Shown in pieces: positions 20,903 to 33,300 of a DNA stretch of 64,000 bases. Below the pieces are notes generated by a model. The model worked only from the letters and a program-made list of their open reading frames with translations, did no database searches and was not told where the DNA came from. Position 1 is the stretch's first letter; each line of letters opens with the position of its first letter. A program made the position numbers and the translations under genes. This DNA comes from Limonium bicolor. Lineage: Eukaryota; Streptophyta; Magnoliopsida; Caryophyllales; Plumbaginaceae. Location: assembly GCA_023374045.1 (NCBI GenBank), contig CM041779.1:298478167-298542166 (forward strand). Direction: 5' to 3'.

Positions 20903-21472
20903 TTGAGCGGATCATAAACAGGATAGCCCAACCGTCCAGTAAGGCTCGGCCTGTATTTTAGACCAATAGTTATGGGTAGAAAAAAATAACTGGGCAGGCT
21001 TGGACAAAAATAAACAGCCCAAACTTTTTTCGGGTCGGGTTATGGCTAAATATTTTGCCCAGTTGTTGGTCCGGCCCGACTCGAATGTCATAGTACACCT
21101 TACATTAGTATATGTTATTGTAAATATGTAAACAAAAGTAATAAAATACTTACAATAGTACAGTAGTTATTATTCAACTAAATGGACCACATACTCTTCG
21201 TTTTATAAAATTTGTTTTGTGCTGTGCACACTCTTCAAAATCTATACTACGTATCTATCCTTTAAAATCTATGTTACTAAATAGAGAAATTTGAGTTAAA
21301 AACGGGTTGGGCGGGTCGGGCTATGGCATGAGCATTTTTTTAAGTGGGCGGGGTGGGTTCAGATGATTGGCCCGATTGGGCGGGTTTGGACTAAACACTT
21401 GGCCCGTTTGGGCTGAAAATTTATGTCTAGCCCGGTCCGAACCCGCCGCGTCCACCCAGTTGATCAGCTCTA
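20903..21472. mobile_element. hAT-type MITE (570 bp, 8-bp TSD)
   Basis: The ends are TTGAGCGGATCA and (complement) TAGAGCTGATCAA. The 8-bp duplication GTTTGTAG is exact at 20895-20902 and 21473-21480. The subterminal regions are rich in GGCCCGAC and GGGCGGGT words in both orientations, forming large imperfect inverted repeats around an AT-rich centre. It has no coding capacity. Confidence 0.85.
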
Positions 21473-21524
21473 GTTTGTAGTTTCCAAAAAAAATGTTTAA
21501 AAAATAATTTAAATAAAGTGTATA

Positions 21525-21751
21525 ATCTCTCTTAATACTTTGTCACACTTTGGTCTTCCGTTTGTTTTAGCATGTTTTTCAACTTCAATATTAAATATAT
21601 TAGATAAAAAAAATTAATAAAACATATTTCTACAACATATAGTTTTTTCACATAAGGATTCCATTACAAAACTTAGATTTGTAAAATTATTTTATCTTAC
21701 ATCGACATGCCCAAATAGTAAGGGAGAAGGTCAATTAGGAACGGAGAGAGT
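21525..21751. mobile_element. Degenerate Stowaway MITE, third copy of the family
   Basis: It shares with 10142-10734 the interior words CACATAAGGATTCC, TAAAATTATTTTATCTTA and GACATGCCCAAATAGTAA. Its right end is GGAGAGAG followed by TA. The left end is eroded. From here to about 21870 I see nothing else. Confidence 0.65.
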
Positions 21752-21869
21752 AAAATATACGTTTATTAGACGTGTTGTATATCGTTCTGGAAGGCTTAGT
21801 CAAAAGTGTATTTGTTATCATCCACCTCTCACAATAGTAGATTGGTCTTGAGCAATTTCTCCAAGAGAT

Positions 21870-22406
21870 GAGGGGAACACCATGGGATATGCCATCTCCC
21901 TAGAGGAAAGATCATTGCATTCGATTAATTTTCTTGATTACTCCTTTAGGCATTTTGAACAAGCTAAGGTAGTAGGTGGGTAAACTGTCTAGGATCGCTC
22001 TTATCAAGATGAGTTTTCCTGCTCTTGAGAGCGATTTTGCTTTCCAATTTGCGAGGCGGTTTCTCACTTATGCTATGACTGGGTCCCAAATCTTGATCAT
22101 GTTCGGATTTACGCCCAAGGGGCAGCCAAGGAATAAGATCTAGGGCTCTCGAACTGGACAACCATGGCTGTGGCTGATTTCCTGATGATCAGTAAGCAGG
22201 ATATTAATGACTATAGTAGCATATTTGTCCCAATTCACCTCTATCCCGGTCATGTCGCTAAACAAGGCCAACGTCCATTTGACTACAAGGTCTCTCTTGT
22301 CTGGGTTGCAAAAGTGAAGGTGTCATCTGCAAATTGGAGATGAAACACTCTTAAGGGATTCCTGCCAATTTCCAAAGCGCTTCTTTCTCCCTGCTGTAAT
22401 CCTTCA
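21870..22406 (-). pseudogene. L1 LINE fragment (RT palm/thumb), 3' piece
   Basis: A minus-strand relic of L1 reverse transcriptase. Near 22320 it gives the FADDTFTFA catalytic motif. Towards 21900 it gives thumb-like sequence (CLKE...KINRMQ). It has many stops. It is the continuation of 26388-26649 and 42075-43790, separated by LTR insertions. Its own 3' end (zinc finger, RNase H, poly(A)) is not found. Confidence 0.75.
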
Positions 22407-22783
22407 TGTAACACCCCTACAACGCTCCTATCATCTACCGAAATCGCAGCGGAAATAACCAGCCAAACAATAACTAACGCTTTGGTGTTACAACGCCGTT
22501 AACCACCCACGTGGTTAACTAGGCAGAATGAATACAAGAGTATCGGTCTGACGATCAGACTCCCGAGCATAGTAACTAACATCCATATATAAACATAACC
22601 AATCGTACCGAGTATTTAATTTACAACACACCTTTAAACCATAATCATCCACCACTGTATAACAACGGTATCAAAATGTAACGCCTCGGGAGCACAGGCG
22701 CAACCCGGGCTCCACTACCAACATGTCCAAAAGTACATCAACAACCTAGGACCTAGAGCCACTCTGCCTCTTCGATCCTCATC

Positions 22784-23563
22784 CTGCAATAAAAATATGG
22801 AGCCCCCGAGGGGGTCAGCACCTTTGCTGGTATGGCTAACGCGCAGCCCATCGACTACCGGGATACGCGCAACCAATTGTCATAATAACATGGCATTCAT
22901 TTTAGAACATCCAACATATATTTATACCATAGCATAGCAAGGGAAATTGCATAGCATCACAACATCAATACATAACACCATAAACTCGGTCCTCACAAGG
23001 AACCTTCCACCATAGTTAGTATACCATGAGAGCCTAGGGATTTTTACCAATCCCATGTTAAGCTCGTTACCATCCTCGTTACCGTTCGGTTATGTAGAAC
23101 GGTTAACTTATACCAAAGGTGTGTCGGATATAGTAATCCCAAGCACACCGAAATAACATACGTATGCCCCTATGGCCCGACGTGAGTCAGTAACTAGCTT
23201 TGGATAAGCTAAGGGAAGGTAGAAACCAAATTGGAATACCACCTATACATACACCAAGAGAGCCGAACCGGTTATGATATCGACCCCCATCCATCACACG
23301 CGTGGCCGGAACAACCGGACTCCTCACTCCCCCGGTTAGCACTTGTTAGTGATCACACAACATTTTGTTAAGTCACATACAAGCAAACATTTAGGTCTTG
23401 TTAGACAACCAAGGGAAAGGAGTCATAACCTTACAACATCATAGTGAATATCAACTGTAAACTCTTTTCATGCCTTAATCTTATAAGGTCGTAACACGCA
23501 GAAAAGCAAACAACACCCAAGCCGGTGTAAACCGTTAGGCAACAGACTGCAAGAAAACCATAC
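22784..23563 (-). other. Predicted leader intron in LTR (780 bp)
   Basis: The donor-like CCAAG|GTATGG is at 23563 and the acceptor-like TTTTTATTGCAG at 22784. A CAGCA/TGCTG hairpin at 22816-22829 and a CCCC tract stand just before the acceptor. The same order occurs in five other LTRs. There is no transcript evidence. Confidence 0.35.
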
Positions 23564-23778
23564 CTTGGTCCTTGCCTTGTTTCGTTTCCACCTTGAGAGA
23601 ATCCTATACACATTAGTAATGTCGGTTAATTATTTATTTAACTTCACACTTACTAAGTATTCACATGATTGTATGACATGTTTTAATGTCTACCCCACCC
23701 TAGGTTACCTTCATTATACACCCTAGGGTTAACTACATAAGTCACATTCTTTTCTGTTTTTTTTTTTTACAAGTTTAG

Positions 23779-24113
23779 GTCCGACCGGACTTGCCGACCG
23801 GACTTGTCCATGTCCGGTCGATTCCAGAGAGTTTCTCCCCTTCGGAAATTCAGCCCGACCGGACTTGCCAAGTCCGGTCCTATGTCCGGTCGATTCCAGT
23901 AACTCAATCCTTACAAAATTTTCTACTCCGACCGGACTTGTAAGTCCGGTCCTATGTCCGGTCCATTCCAGAGAGTTTATTCTCTTTGTAAATTTAGCCC
24001 GACTGGACTTGTCCATGTCCGGTCCTATGCCCGGTCCATTCCAGAAGCTAATTCTCGCAGGGTAAACAGGTCCCGACCGAGCTTGCAAGTCCGGTCGCAA
24101 GTCCGGTCGGCCC
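23779..24113. repeat. GC palindrome array, five modules
   Basis: Five modules about 75 bp apart, each built from CCGACCGGACTTG facing CAAGTCCGGTC with a further GTCCGGTC. They are separated by spacers starting CATTCCAGA or GATTCCAG. Small differences between modules tend to keep the arms paired. It is set in AT-rich DNA. Confidence 0.8.
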
Positions 24114-26387
24114 CAAATCTATGTTTTCCTTTTTACATTCAACTCCAAACTTCACCCCATATAACCTAGTACTCCCTAACCTCATTTGGGCACTTTAAAC
24201 ACAACTTAAGACACCCTTAAACACTCATAAAACTCATTTTCTAATTCCTTAAGCCTTTACTTATTCCTTCACAAAATTCCTAACACTTACAATGTTTTCT
24301 CCTAGTTTTTCAAATGGTGTTCCACACCTAAGATGACTACTATACCAAAGGCTTCCTCCTTATTTTAACATCATCTCCCAAGCATCATCTCACACCACTA
24401 ATTCCTTATATCCTTCTTGAAACTCTTTTCCTAGTGTACACTTCTCCTTATTTTACCAACGTTTGCCTAGATATTTACCTAAGTCCAAAATGACTTTGGT
24501 ACATACTAAAACCTCAAGATTATGCCTAAGTCCTTATTACACTCTAGAGTACTTCTTAGTTCATCAAAATTCCTTTAAAACATCATGAACTCCTTATTCA
24601 TTTCCTAAGTTTTCTAACTCACCAAACCTTATGTAAACACTTAGAACTTCTTGTTTCTTACCTAAATTTTGACATGGATTCCCCTAGAACATTACTAAGC
24701 CTAAACACTTTGCCTTCTCCTTTAAACACACAAGAACATCTAAAATCACAAGAACACTCTCATACACAATTTCACCCAAATTTACACTACATTACAATAT
24801 AGTGCATAATTTAAATTGCATGGCACTTAGGCCCTTAAAATGCATGGCTCTTAGGCCCTTAAAATGCATGGCTCTTAGGCCCTTAAAGTGCTTAAATCAT
24901 AAACACTGAATTTCCACAATATATATGCCTTTAACCTGCAAATACACTCAACACACATATATGCCCTTTACTAGTCTCTTGAGAACACTTTACTAAGTCA
25001 TTCACCATTTGCTCTTTAGGTAGTTTTAATAAGCATTTATAAGCTCATTTCTCCTAAGGCATTAAACAACATTTAAGTTAGTAGATTTACCTCTTTTTCC
25101 AAAATACTTCCTCCTTGATTCCTTACAAAACCGTATGATATTTTGGTTCCTTGTCAAGTTCTAGACAATATACAAACACCACAATGAGTATTCAAGCTTT
25201 GAGCTTCATCTCATTGTAAACCCTAATTTGACATTGTTTCAAAAACATTAATGTAGTTGTTTTACCTTGATCTTTGAAGGGAGTTTGAATATTAACAAGA
25301 GAGGACTCCACCTAGTCCATGAAGAGTTGAAATGAAGCTAGAACAAAGTCACACAAAGAGCTATATCAATGTGTATTTTCGGTCAAGGTAAAACATGGAG
25401 GAAACATGATTTTTCTTTGAGATTCCTTACCTAGAAGCAAAGGAGATCAACAATATGTCAAAATACAAGCTCAAGCTCCTTCAATGGTGGAACACCTTGG
25501 CACCGAAATGGAGCTCTTGGAGTTTTGAGAAGATAGGAATGAAGAGCTTGATGAGAGGAAGAGATTGGTGGTCTTTGTTTTTGATTTGGACAAGTGAGCT
25601 TGATTTAGCAAGAGGTCAAAGGTGGAGCTCTAATGGTGGTGATGGTATTACCGTGAGAGAACAAAGAAGAAAGGAAGAAGAGAGGTGGGAAACCGTGTGA
25701 ATGAAGGAAAGAAATGAGAGAATGAAGATAGAACTTACTTTTAAGGAGATATTTGTAGTATAAAGTAAAAAGTAGTTTTACTTAGTTTGCTTTAATTACT
25801 TATTACATTAACTAGAGAGTGGTGAGTCACCACACTTATAAAAACCGGCCCCCTTTATTAGTATGAGGGTATTTTAGTCTTTGTTTGTCAATTTAATTAC
25901 TTAACATAACATATGTTATAAACTAGCTTGTAAAAGTTACTATTCACCTAAACAAGGCACTTAGAAGTGAAATTTTTGATTTCCCATTAATATAGCCACC
26001 CAAATGTGATACTATATAGTACACATATACATTTAAGAGTAATGATGGACATTTAGCCATTCAAAACTCATTTACAAGACAATTTTTCAAAAACGTGCTT
26101 TAAGACTTCTTAAAGCACATTTTGTGTTTTAACTTGTTTTCAAGCTTGGTTTTCTTTGGTAATTGGTTTAATATGTTCATTAGTATATAAATGAGGTCTT
26201 GGTAAGCTCATCAGGTCTTACTCAAGTTTATCCCAAGCTTAGAGCACATTTTGGCTCTTATTGACTTTAAAGCACATTTGTGTTTTCTTTTGTTTAAATT
26301 TGTTTACTAAGGTTTCTAAGACTCTTTTTAGTCTTAATAAATCATGTTTTAATGTTTAACCAACATGCCAAGGTTTGGGGTATTTCA

Positions 26388-26649
26388 CTTCATCAATCAT
26401 CCAGCTGAGTGTTTCGATAACAATAATGAATAAGAGTTGAGAGATAGGATCGTCTTGCTTGAGACCATGATTTGGATGGAAAGGGGACGTGGGTGAACCA
26501 TTTATGAGTAGTGAAATATTTGAAGTATAGATGCATTCTTTGATCCACGTCCTCCACTTGGTCCCAAAACTCATTAGAACCTGCATATTGTCAACAAACT
26601 GCCAAGATACACTATCGAACGCTTTCCTGAAATCCACTTAAAGAAGAAC
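26388..26649 (-). pseudogene. L1 LINE fragment, central RT
   Basis: Open minus-strand reading of L1 reverse transcriptase, with MDFRKAFDSVSWQFVDNM and GLKQDDPISQLLFIIVIETL. These are the RT blocks before the FADD motif. The left side joins 22402 across a solo LTR. The right side joins 42070 across the composite insertion. Confidence 0.9.
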
Positions 26650-29600
26650 TGAACCTCTAACTAATTAAACACTGATTAAACATATAATCAATTAAATTAA
26701 GGCCTAAACATGCCTTTAAAACCAATTAAACACAACAATGTTCATAAAAAAGCAAAAATTACACCCTTTGACCTTTTAGGGTAAATATATGCCCAAATGA
26801 ACTCCTTAGGACCTAAAATTAAGTCCTAAGCATTATAACCCATTAATGAACACAATGAAACCGTTATCAAAGGAAACCAAGCTCAAAAACAGCTTAGAAC
26901 ACAAAATGTGCTCTAAGATTCCTTAAAGCACATTTTTGTGTGATTGTCTTCAAAATGAGTTTTGTTTGATTTTAGGGCCTTGAATACCCTTAAATATACT
27001 AGTGTGACATAATGTACCACATTAGAATGTCTAATTCAAAGTTTTTCAAAAAAAAATCAGAAATATGTGCATTGGTTTGTGAATAGTACTCAAATAGTGC
27101 AAAAATAACACTTAATCTCCTAATCTAGTCAATGGTCAACACTCCTCCTTTGACCTTGACCAAATATTGCCGCCTAATTAGCAGCTCATCCTTATCTATC
27201 AGCCGGTCCCAATATATATATATATATATATATGACTCATAAGTAACTTTTTATAAAGTAAGATAAATACCATTTATTAACTTAATTAAGCCATGGTTAT
27301 CCTTCCACCTTGGAAGCTCTTTACGGCAGCCTTAGGACCTTTCCTCCATCAGAAGAAACCCACCAAAATATCTACTATGAGTCATCCATGACTATTTACT
27401 AAATTAAGACCTTATCTCTTAATAAGTCAAACTTTATTCTTTTCCTCTCATTACCTTTTTCCAGCCTAAAAGCACCCTCTAAACCCTCTCTTTGCTTCCT
27501 TCTTGACCGTGAGCAAGCTACCAACTTCAATGGAGAACTCCTCTTGATCTAGGTAAGGTCTTAAGCCATGGGTATGCTCATTTTCTTCCTCCTTTCTTCT
27601 TCTTTCCAAGGAGCTAACCCATTCCCATTTCCAACCAGTCATTTGATGCGAGTTGGAGCTAGAAGAATGGGTGTGTTTCGGTTGAAAAATCAGAGGAGAA
27701 AGGGAAGCAAGCCAAAGAACTTCTTAAGGTATAAAATCATGCTTTAAGCTAGGTTAACTCCTTCTCCTTCATTGCCGGTTTTAAACCTTGATCTCCTTAG
27801 CTCATTCTCATCTTCCTTTCATGATTATTTAGTAGATTATCCATACTTTGAAGACCTAGCTGGGTTCAATCCAAAGGGACTCCATTTTGGCTTATTTCGG
27901 TAAGGAAATCCAACCCATTTTCCACCTTGTGCATACCGGTTTTATTCCTTGCTTTGAATGGAGTTTTATCACCTTTGTTTGCCTTTAAAATTCAGGCGTG
28001 AACAACCTCTTAATACACCACCATATCAAGGTAAAAATCCATGCTAAAATGAGCTGATTTTTTCCTTAATTAGTTGGTTATGTCACAAGCCTGACACACT
28101 TGTTTTCCCTTGCAATATATGCTACCGAATGGGTGCTGGAACCATGGGATTTTTCTGCACAAAAATTGTAGGAGTCAGGCCTAAGAGAAAAACTAGCAAA
28201 GTAAGGAAATTTACCATCTAAATGCTATATTAATCAAGCTTATGTATTGGTTTAAGTTCAAAACCTAACTTAAATGTTTTGTTAAAATAGCCGTGAGCTT
28301 TGGCTGGTTTTATCCACTTGAAAACAAAGTAAGTATGCTAAACCTACTTATTATATAGTTTTTATGTCATTATGTTACACTATAAGGAAAGCCGAGAAAA
28401 GCTTATAATGGCTTAACTATATTTTATAATGTTATATAACATTTTTAGTTGGTAATCTAAGGTTTAGATGACATATGATGTCATAGGAATTTATCAAATA
28501 ACAAAAATATGATTTTAGAGAACAATAGGAAAAACTATACTAAAAGCCATAACAATATGGTATGTTTATGACATTTATATGTAACATTTATTCTATGTTA
28601 AATGTTGTAATAAGGCCATGCACTTTAGGCCATTTAATTTTGTGTATATTAAGTTTAAAAACGATTTTTAGGTAATAATAAATATTACCGAAGTAGTTTG
28701 GGGTCATTTAGAAATTAAAATAAATTTTAGAGGCTAACCATAGGTTATAGCTAAAAATTAGGCATTAAAAGCTTATCTTATGAATTTTATAAAGTTTAAT
28801 GAAGTTTTATGGCAAAAATGTAATTTCTGAAAAGTTTTGGGGTCAAAATCATAATAAACAAAACTCTTGGTCAAACCAGTAAGTCTATAGGTCAATATAG
28901 ACCATGTTAGGTGCCTTGACCAAATTTAATGACATAAATAATTAATTTATGAACTTATAGTAACATTATAAGCTAAATGTTAAATTTATAAAATTATTGG
29001 GGTAAGAATGGTAATTGCCAAAAGTTAAGGGTTAGGATGGTTAATATAACAGTTTATATCCTTAATATAAAGTTTGGGAATTTTTGGAGTTATATAAATG
29101 ATTTTACAAAGAAAAGTGTATAATATATAGTTTTGATGACATTAGGAAGTATATAGTATAACTTGTGGTCAATATGTAAATAAGGAAAGTTTGGGACAGA
29201 AAAAGGAATTTAAAAACAGCCATGGGTCTGTTTGGAAATTAAGTAACACAAAAATATAGGTTATACAATTATACATGTTAATAAAATATAATATAAGCTA
29301 TATGTAACATCTTATAATATATGTGGTGAATATGTAAATATAGAAAGTATATTGTGCTGGAAAAATAAACCAAAACAGACCCATGGTCTATTCAGTAGTT
29401 CTAAGAAAAATAAATAAAATACATAAACCATAGGTTATACAAGTTACAAGTATAAATGATGATATAATATATGTTATATATTAATGTTATAAGATTTGTG
29501 GTAAAAGTATAATTATGTAAAGTATGTGTGTGCTGAAAACAAAATTGGAACAGACCCTAAGGTCTGTTCGTAATTTTTGGAAATTAAAAAACTATATATT

Positions 29601-30371
29601 ATACTTACTATAAAGTTTAAATGATATAATATATGATGAACATGATATGTTATAAAATAAGTGGTGTATTTGTAATAAATAGAAAGTATGGGAATTGAGA
29701 AGAAAATAGAGTTATAACCTAAGGGCCATTCGACAATAATTATAGGTTTAATAAAACTATAGGTTATATGTTGTTTTAAAGTTTTAATGTTATAAAATAT
29801 GACATTTATAACATGGTATAAAATATGTGGTTATATTGTAATAAATAAAAACTATGGGAAATGAAGAAATAATAGGTATGTTATGTATATACCCTTTCGG
29901 CAATAAATATAGTTTTTCTAAAACTATATATTATAATGTTTAATGAAATGTAAAGTGTCATATTATATTGCATAATGATATGAATATGACATTGTATAAT
30001 TTTAAGAGGTTAAAAATATAGTTTATAAAACTATAGTGCTGTAGCGCATGCATAATATTCAAGAAATGAAATTTTAGATTATGGTTACAATGATATAAAA
30101 ATACTATAGTTATTATATGATATTGGTGTGATTAAATGAATCTAGGATGAGAGGTAACATTTACATAGTATAAGGTTTTATATTTCATAAAACAAATACA
30201 TATATATATATGTAAACAGTGAGCAACTATATATATATATATATGTATATACTATGGTTTTAAACCATGCAATAATAAATGACAAATGTTATTTCATTAG
30301 TATAATTACATACTACAAAGTTATAAAGTTTCAAATTCGAATATGACTTGTTATAAGGAATAATGAGTTAT

Positions 30372-33300
30372 TGTAACACCCCTATTTAGCGTATTTAAAG
30401 CGGAAATAAAAATACGAAGGGCGTACAGACCATCGGGTTCCAAACACCCGGCACCAACCCTCACCAATTACAACTTATAACTTACAAAAGCTACGGTCTG
30501 AACTCGAGAAAACTCAACATGAAATAAACATAAATAAATTACAACAACCTCTCCAAAAATCCTAATACCATCCCAGTTACTCACACTCTTCGTGGTTACC
30601 TGTATAATAATTTGTACCTGCAAGATTAAACCAAGCAGCCCACCCCGGGAGGGGTGAGTCAGTTCCCTGGAATGGAACTGGTACTATTCTCTAAAACAAA
30701 ACTTTAATATAACTTGAGAATAAACAATAACTTGAAAACAGCACTTAAACAAAATAGCGAAACAAAACACCCTTTTAAAACACCAAGTCAAACATAACAT
30801 TTCAAAGGAGACAAATAACAGAAGAGTAAAGTTAGTAAATAACACCACACCAAGAATTAGTGAACAACATTACTTATGTTAGATCCATTTCCAAGTTGGA
30901 GTAGAAAGACCCATGTGTCACGAGGACTAGGAATGAATGAGAGAAAACCAAAACCAGCAACTCAAGAATGGAATGAAACCAACTGGGAGAGATGGCCCCC
31001 ACCGCCAAGAACGTCCATTAAGGACAGGGGATATACAGCCCCTTACTGTTAACTACGTCCTCTCAGGACAAGGGATATACAGCCCTTTACTGTTTACCGA
31101 TGAAGACGCGCGCACGTCACAGCAACGACCCCACTCATGGATGAAACAAATATCCAGAGTCAAAGAAAGAATACCAAAGATGACTTTTTCCAAATTCCCA
31201 CCAGATCACCAATACCCAGAGCAATACCAAAACACTCAGTCCTACAGAGTGCAGAAGCGTAAACCCCAAGTAATCAATGTCCAGTGGAACAACCGAAGGG
31301 AAGGAACCAATACCCAAGTGAGTTTCACATACAAGGCTCAGTTAGTCAGACAAGCTGAGTTAATCACACAACCATTTCTTTTTTTTTAAATTCCTCTTAA
31401 AGTCAGTTAGCGTTTCTCGAAAACGACTCATAGGTCAAACATCAGAAATATCGGAGTACGAGAGATCGTACCTGGTACGTGTAGAAGCAATAATCCAAAC
31501 TTGACCAAATGTGCAAGTGCAACTCCCACTAATAACCTATGATTAAGGTATTCCAAGTGTCGATTAGTTAAGAGACTTATAACTTAACAGTCTTCTTCAC
31601 TTACTGATTACTAGTTTCAGGTTGACCATTATTCTCTTACAGAGGTTTGGGCTTGACTTGTTAACTAAATCCTTTGTTAGGCCCATCTCGTTTAGTTTGG
31701 AATGATTTAGAATTTATTCCTGAGAGTGGCCCAAACTCTCTTTGAATTGTTAAAGTGGGCTTTCGGAGTTCACAGGCTTGGGCCCAGTAGGTTAGCCCAA
31801 GCCCGCGCTACGTTTTCGTTGTTTTAATTAAGTTCCCTAAAAGGATTATGCGAGGTTTCGAACGTGCAACCTCGACTCAGTTCCAGATTAAACTTAACCC
31901 ACTACGCCATCGAATTTTCTTGTCTAACAGATACAACTAACGTAATTTTAAATTACTTACTCTTAGACATGGGGTTAATTTAATTAAACCTTTAGATTAA
32001 CGTTGGCTAATTATTACAACATTTTATTAGAGACCTAAAGTTGAGTAGGTACATATATACACTCTACTAATTATTCTTCCCACAAGAAATGTTATTTCCC
32101 TCTGCTATTCTCAATATATTAATATATATGTAAATCCATAAATATTAAGATTTATCCAGAACATTCTTTAAGAAATTTATTAAACTAAATCACCTTTACA
32201 ACTCACACACATCTAGTCTTCAAGAGGCATTTTATTTGCTTAGGTATTACCTATAGGATAAGGTATTTTATTTCCTCTAATTATGTCTATATATGTATAG
32301 TTATACTAGGATTTAATTAAAACATTATTTAAGTAGTTTTATTTAATTACCTCGATTAACCTTACACTTATTAACGTATTATATAAATAGGTTATAAAAT
32401 AAAGTATTTTCCAAGTTAACGTTAAGTATATTAACTCCCAACTGTATAATAGAATAAATGTAAATTAATTTAAATCCTTGATTTAACAAGCTTCTATTTA
32501 ATTCCTCTCACATGAGTATATATATACATTAGGTTTTCCCCAAAACATTCCTTAAGAAGTTTTATTGTATTTAATTACATTATTAACCTTTAACCAAATC
32601 CACCTATAACATAAAGTTTATAAAATAAAATATTTCCCTTAACCTCCATAGGTATATATACAACTTCCATATTATATAGTAATCAGAAATGTAGATTAAT
32701 TAGTTTTCTTAATTTAATATAAGCTTCTATTCCTTTTCTATTATAAACATATATATATATATATATATTTTTACTTTACTTAAAAATGAATAACCAAAAT
32801 ATTTATAAATATACTGCTACTAAATATTAATTTAGTCTTTTCATATTTTCCAAACCCTAAAAGTTTATTAACAAACTATACCCTAATTTTTGTTAAATTA
32901 AAAACCATATTTATAAGAAAATCTCATGAAAATTTCACAAATACAATTTTTAAACCCATTTACCTTTGTCCAAAAATTCCCAAATTTAATATAGTAACTA
33001 TAACATCTTAGACATATTATAAAATTTTTATTTCACAAAGATATCCTTTAAATTTATCCAGATAATTCCACAATAACCGAAACTTGCAAAAATTATAACT
33101 TACGTTTAAAAACTCAAAACCCATATTAATTTATATCAAAATAAACTAGACTTTATAAGGAATCTGTGGTTAAAATTTCAAGTCAAAATACATTCGGGAA
33201 GATACTTAAATTAATTAAACAAGTTAGGGTTGATTCCTGGAAACAATATAAAAACTTATACTTTAAAATCGTATGTTTTAATCGTGGCCGTCCATCTTTA

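Larger units (their letters stand above)
22407..26387 (-). mobile_element. Solo LTR, chromovirus type (3,981 bp)
   Basis: The minus-strand start is TGAAATACCCCAAACC at 26387 and the end GGGTGTTACA at 22407. The exact 5-bp TSD CTTCA lies at 22402-22406 and 26388-26392. There is no internal domain, PBS or PPT, so it arose by recombination between two LTRs. It carries the near-start hairpin (26095-26118), a 24-bp tandem repeat (about 24820-24890), the GC palindrome array (23779-24113) and a predicted leader intron (22784-23563). It sits inside the L1 relic. Confidence 0.9.

Noticed and set aside
23779..24113. Regular array of short palindromes resembling a CRISPR array
   Set aside because: The units are imperfect and of unequal length, the spacers are related to each other, and the context is a plant LTR. 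I treat it as an LTR-internal palindrome array.
30937..31389. 150-codon plus-strand ORF
   Set aside because: It lies antisense inside a solo LTR with an exact target duplication, is rich in Gln, Arg and Pro, and has no domain. I read it as chance.
27211..32770. (AT)n tracts near 27211-27233, 30204-30245 and 32747-32768
   Set aside because: These are ordinary simple repeats of AT-rich plant DNA. They could act as TATA regions but nothing supports a specific role.
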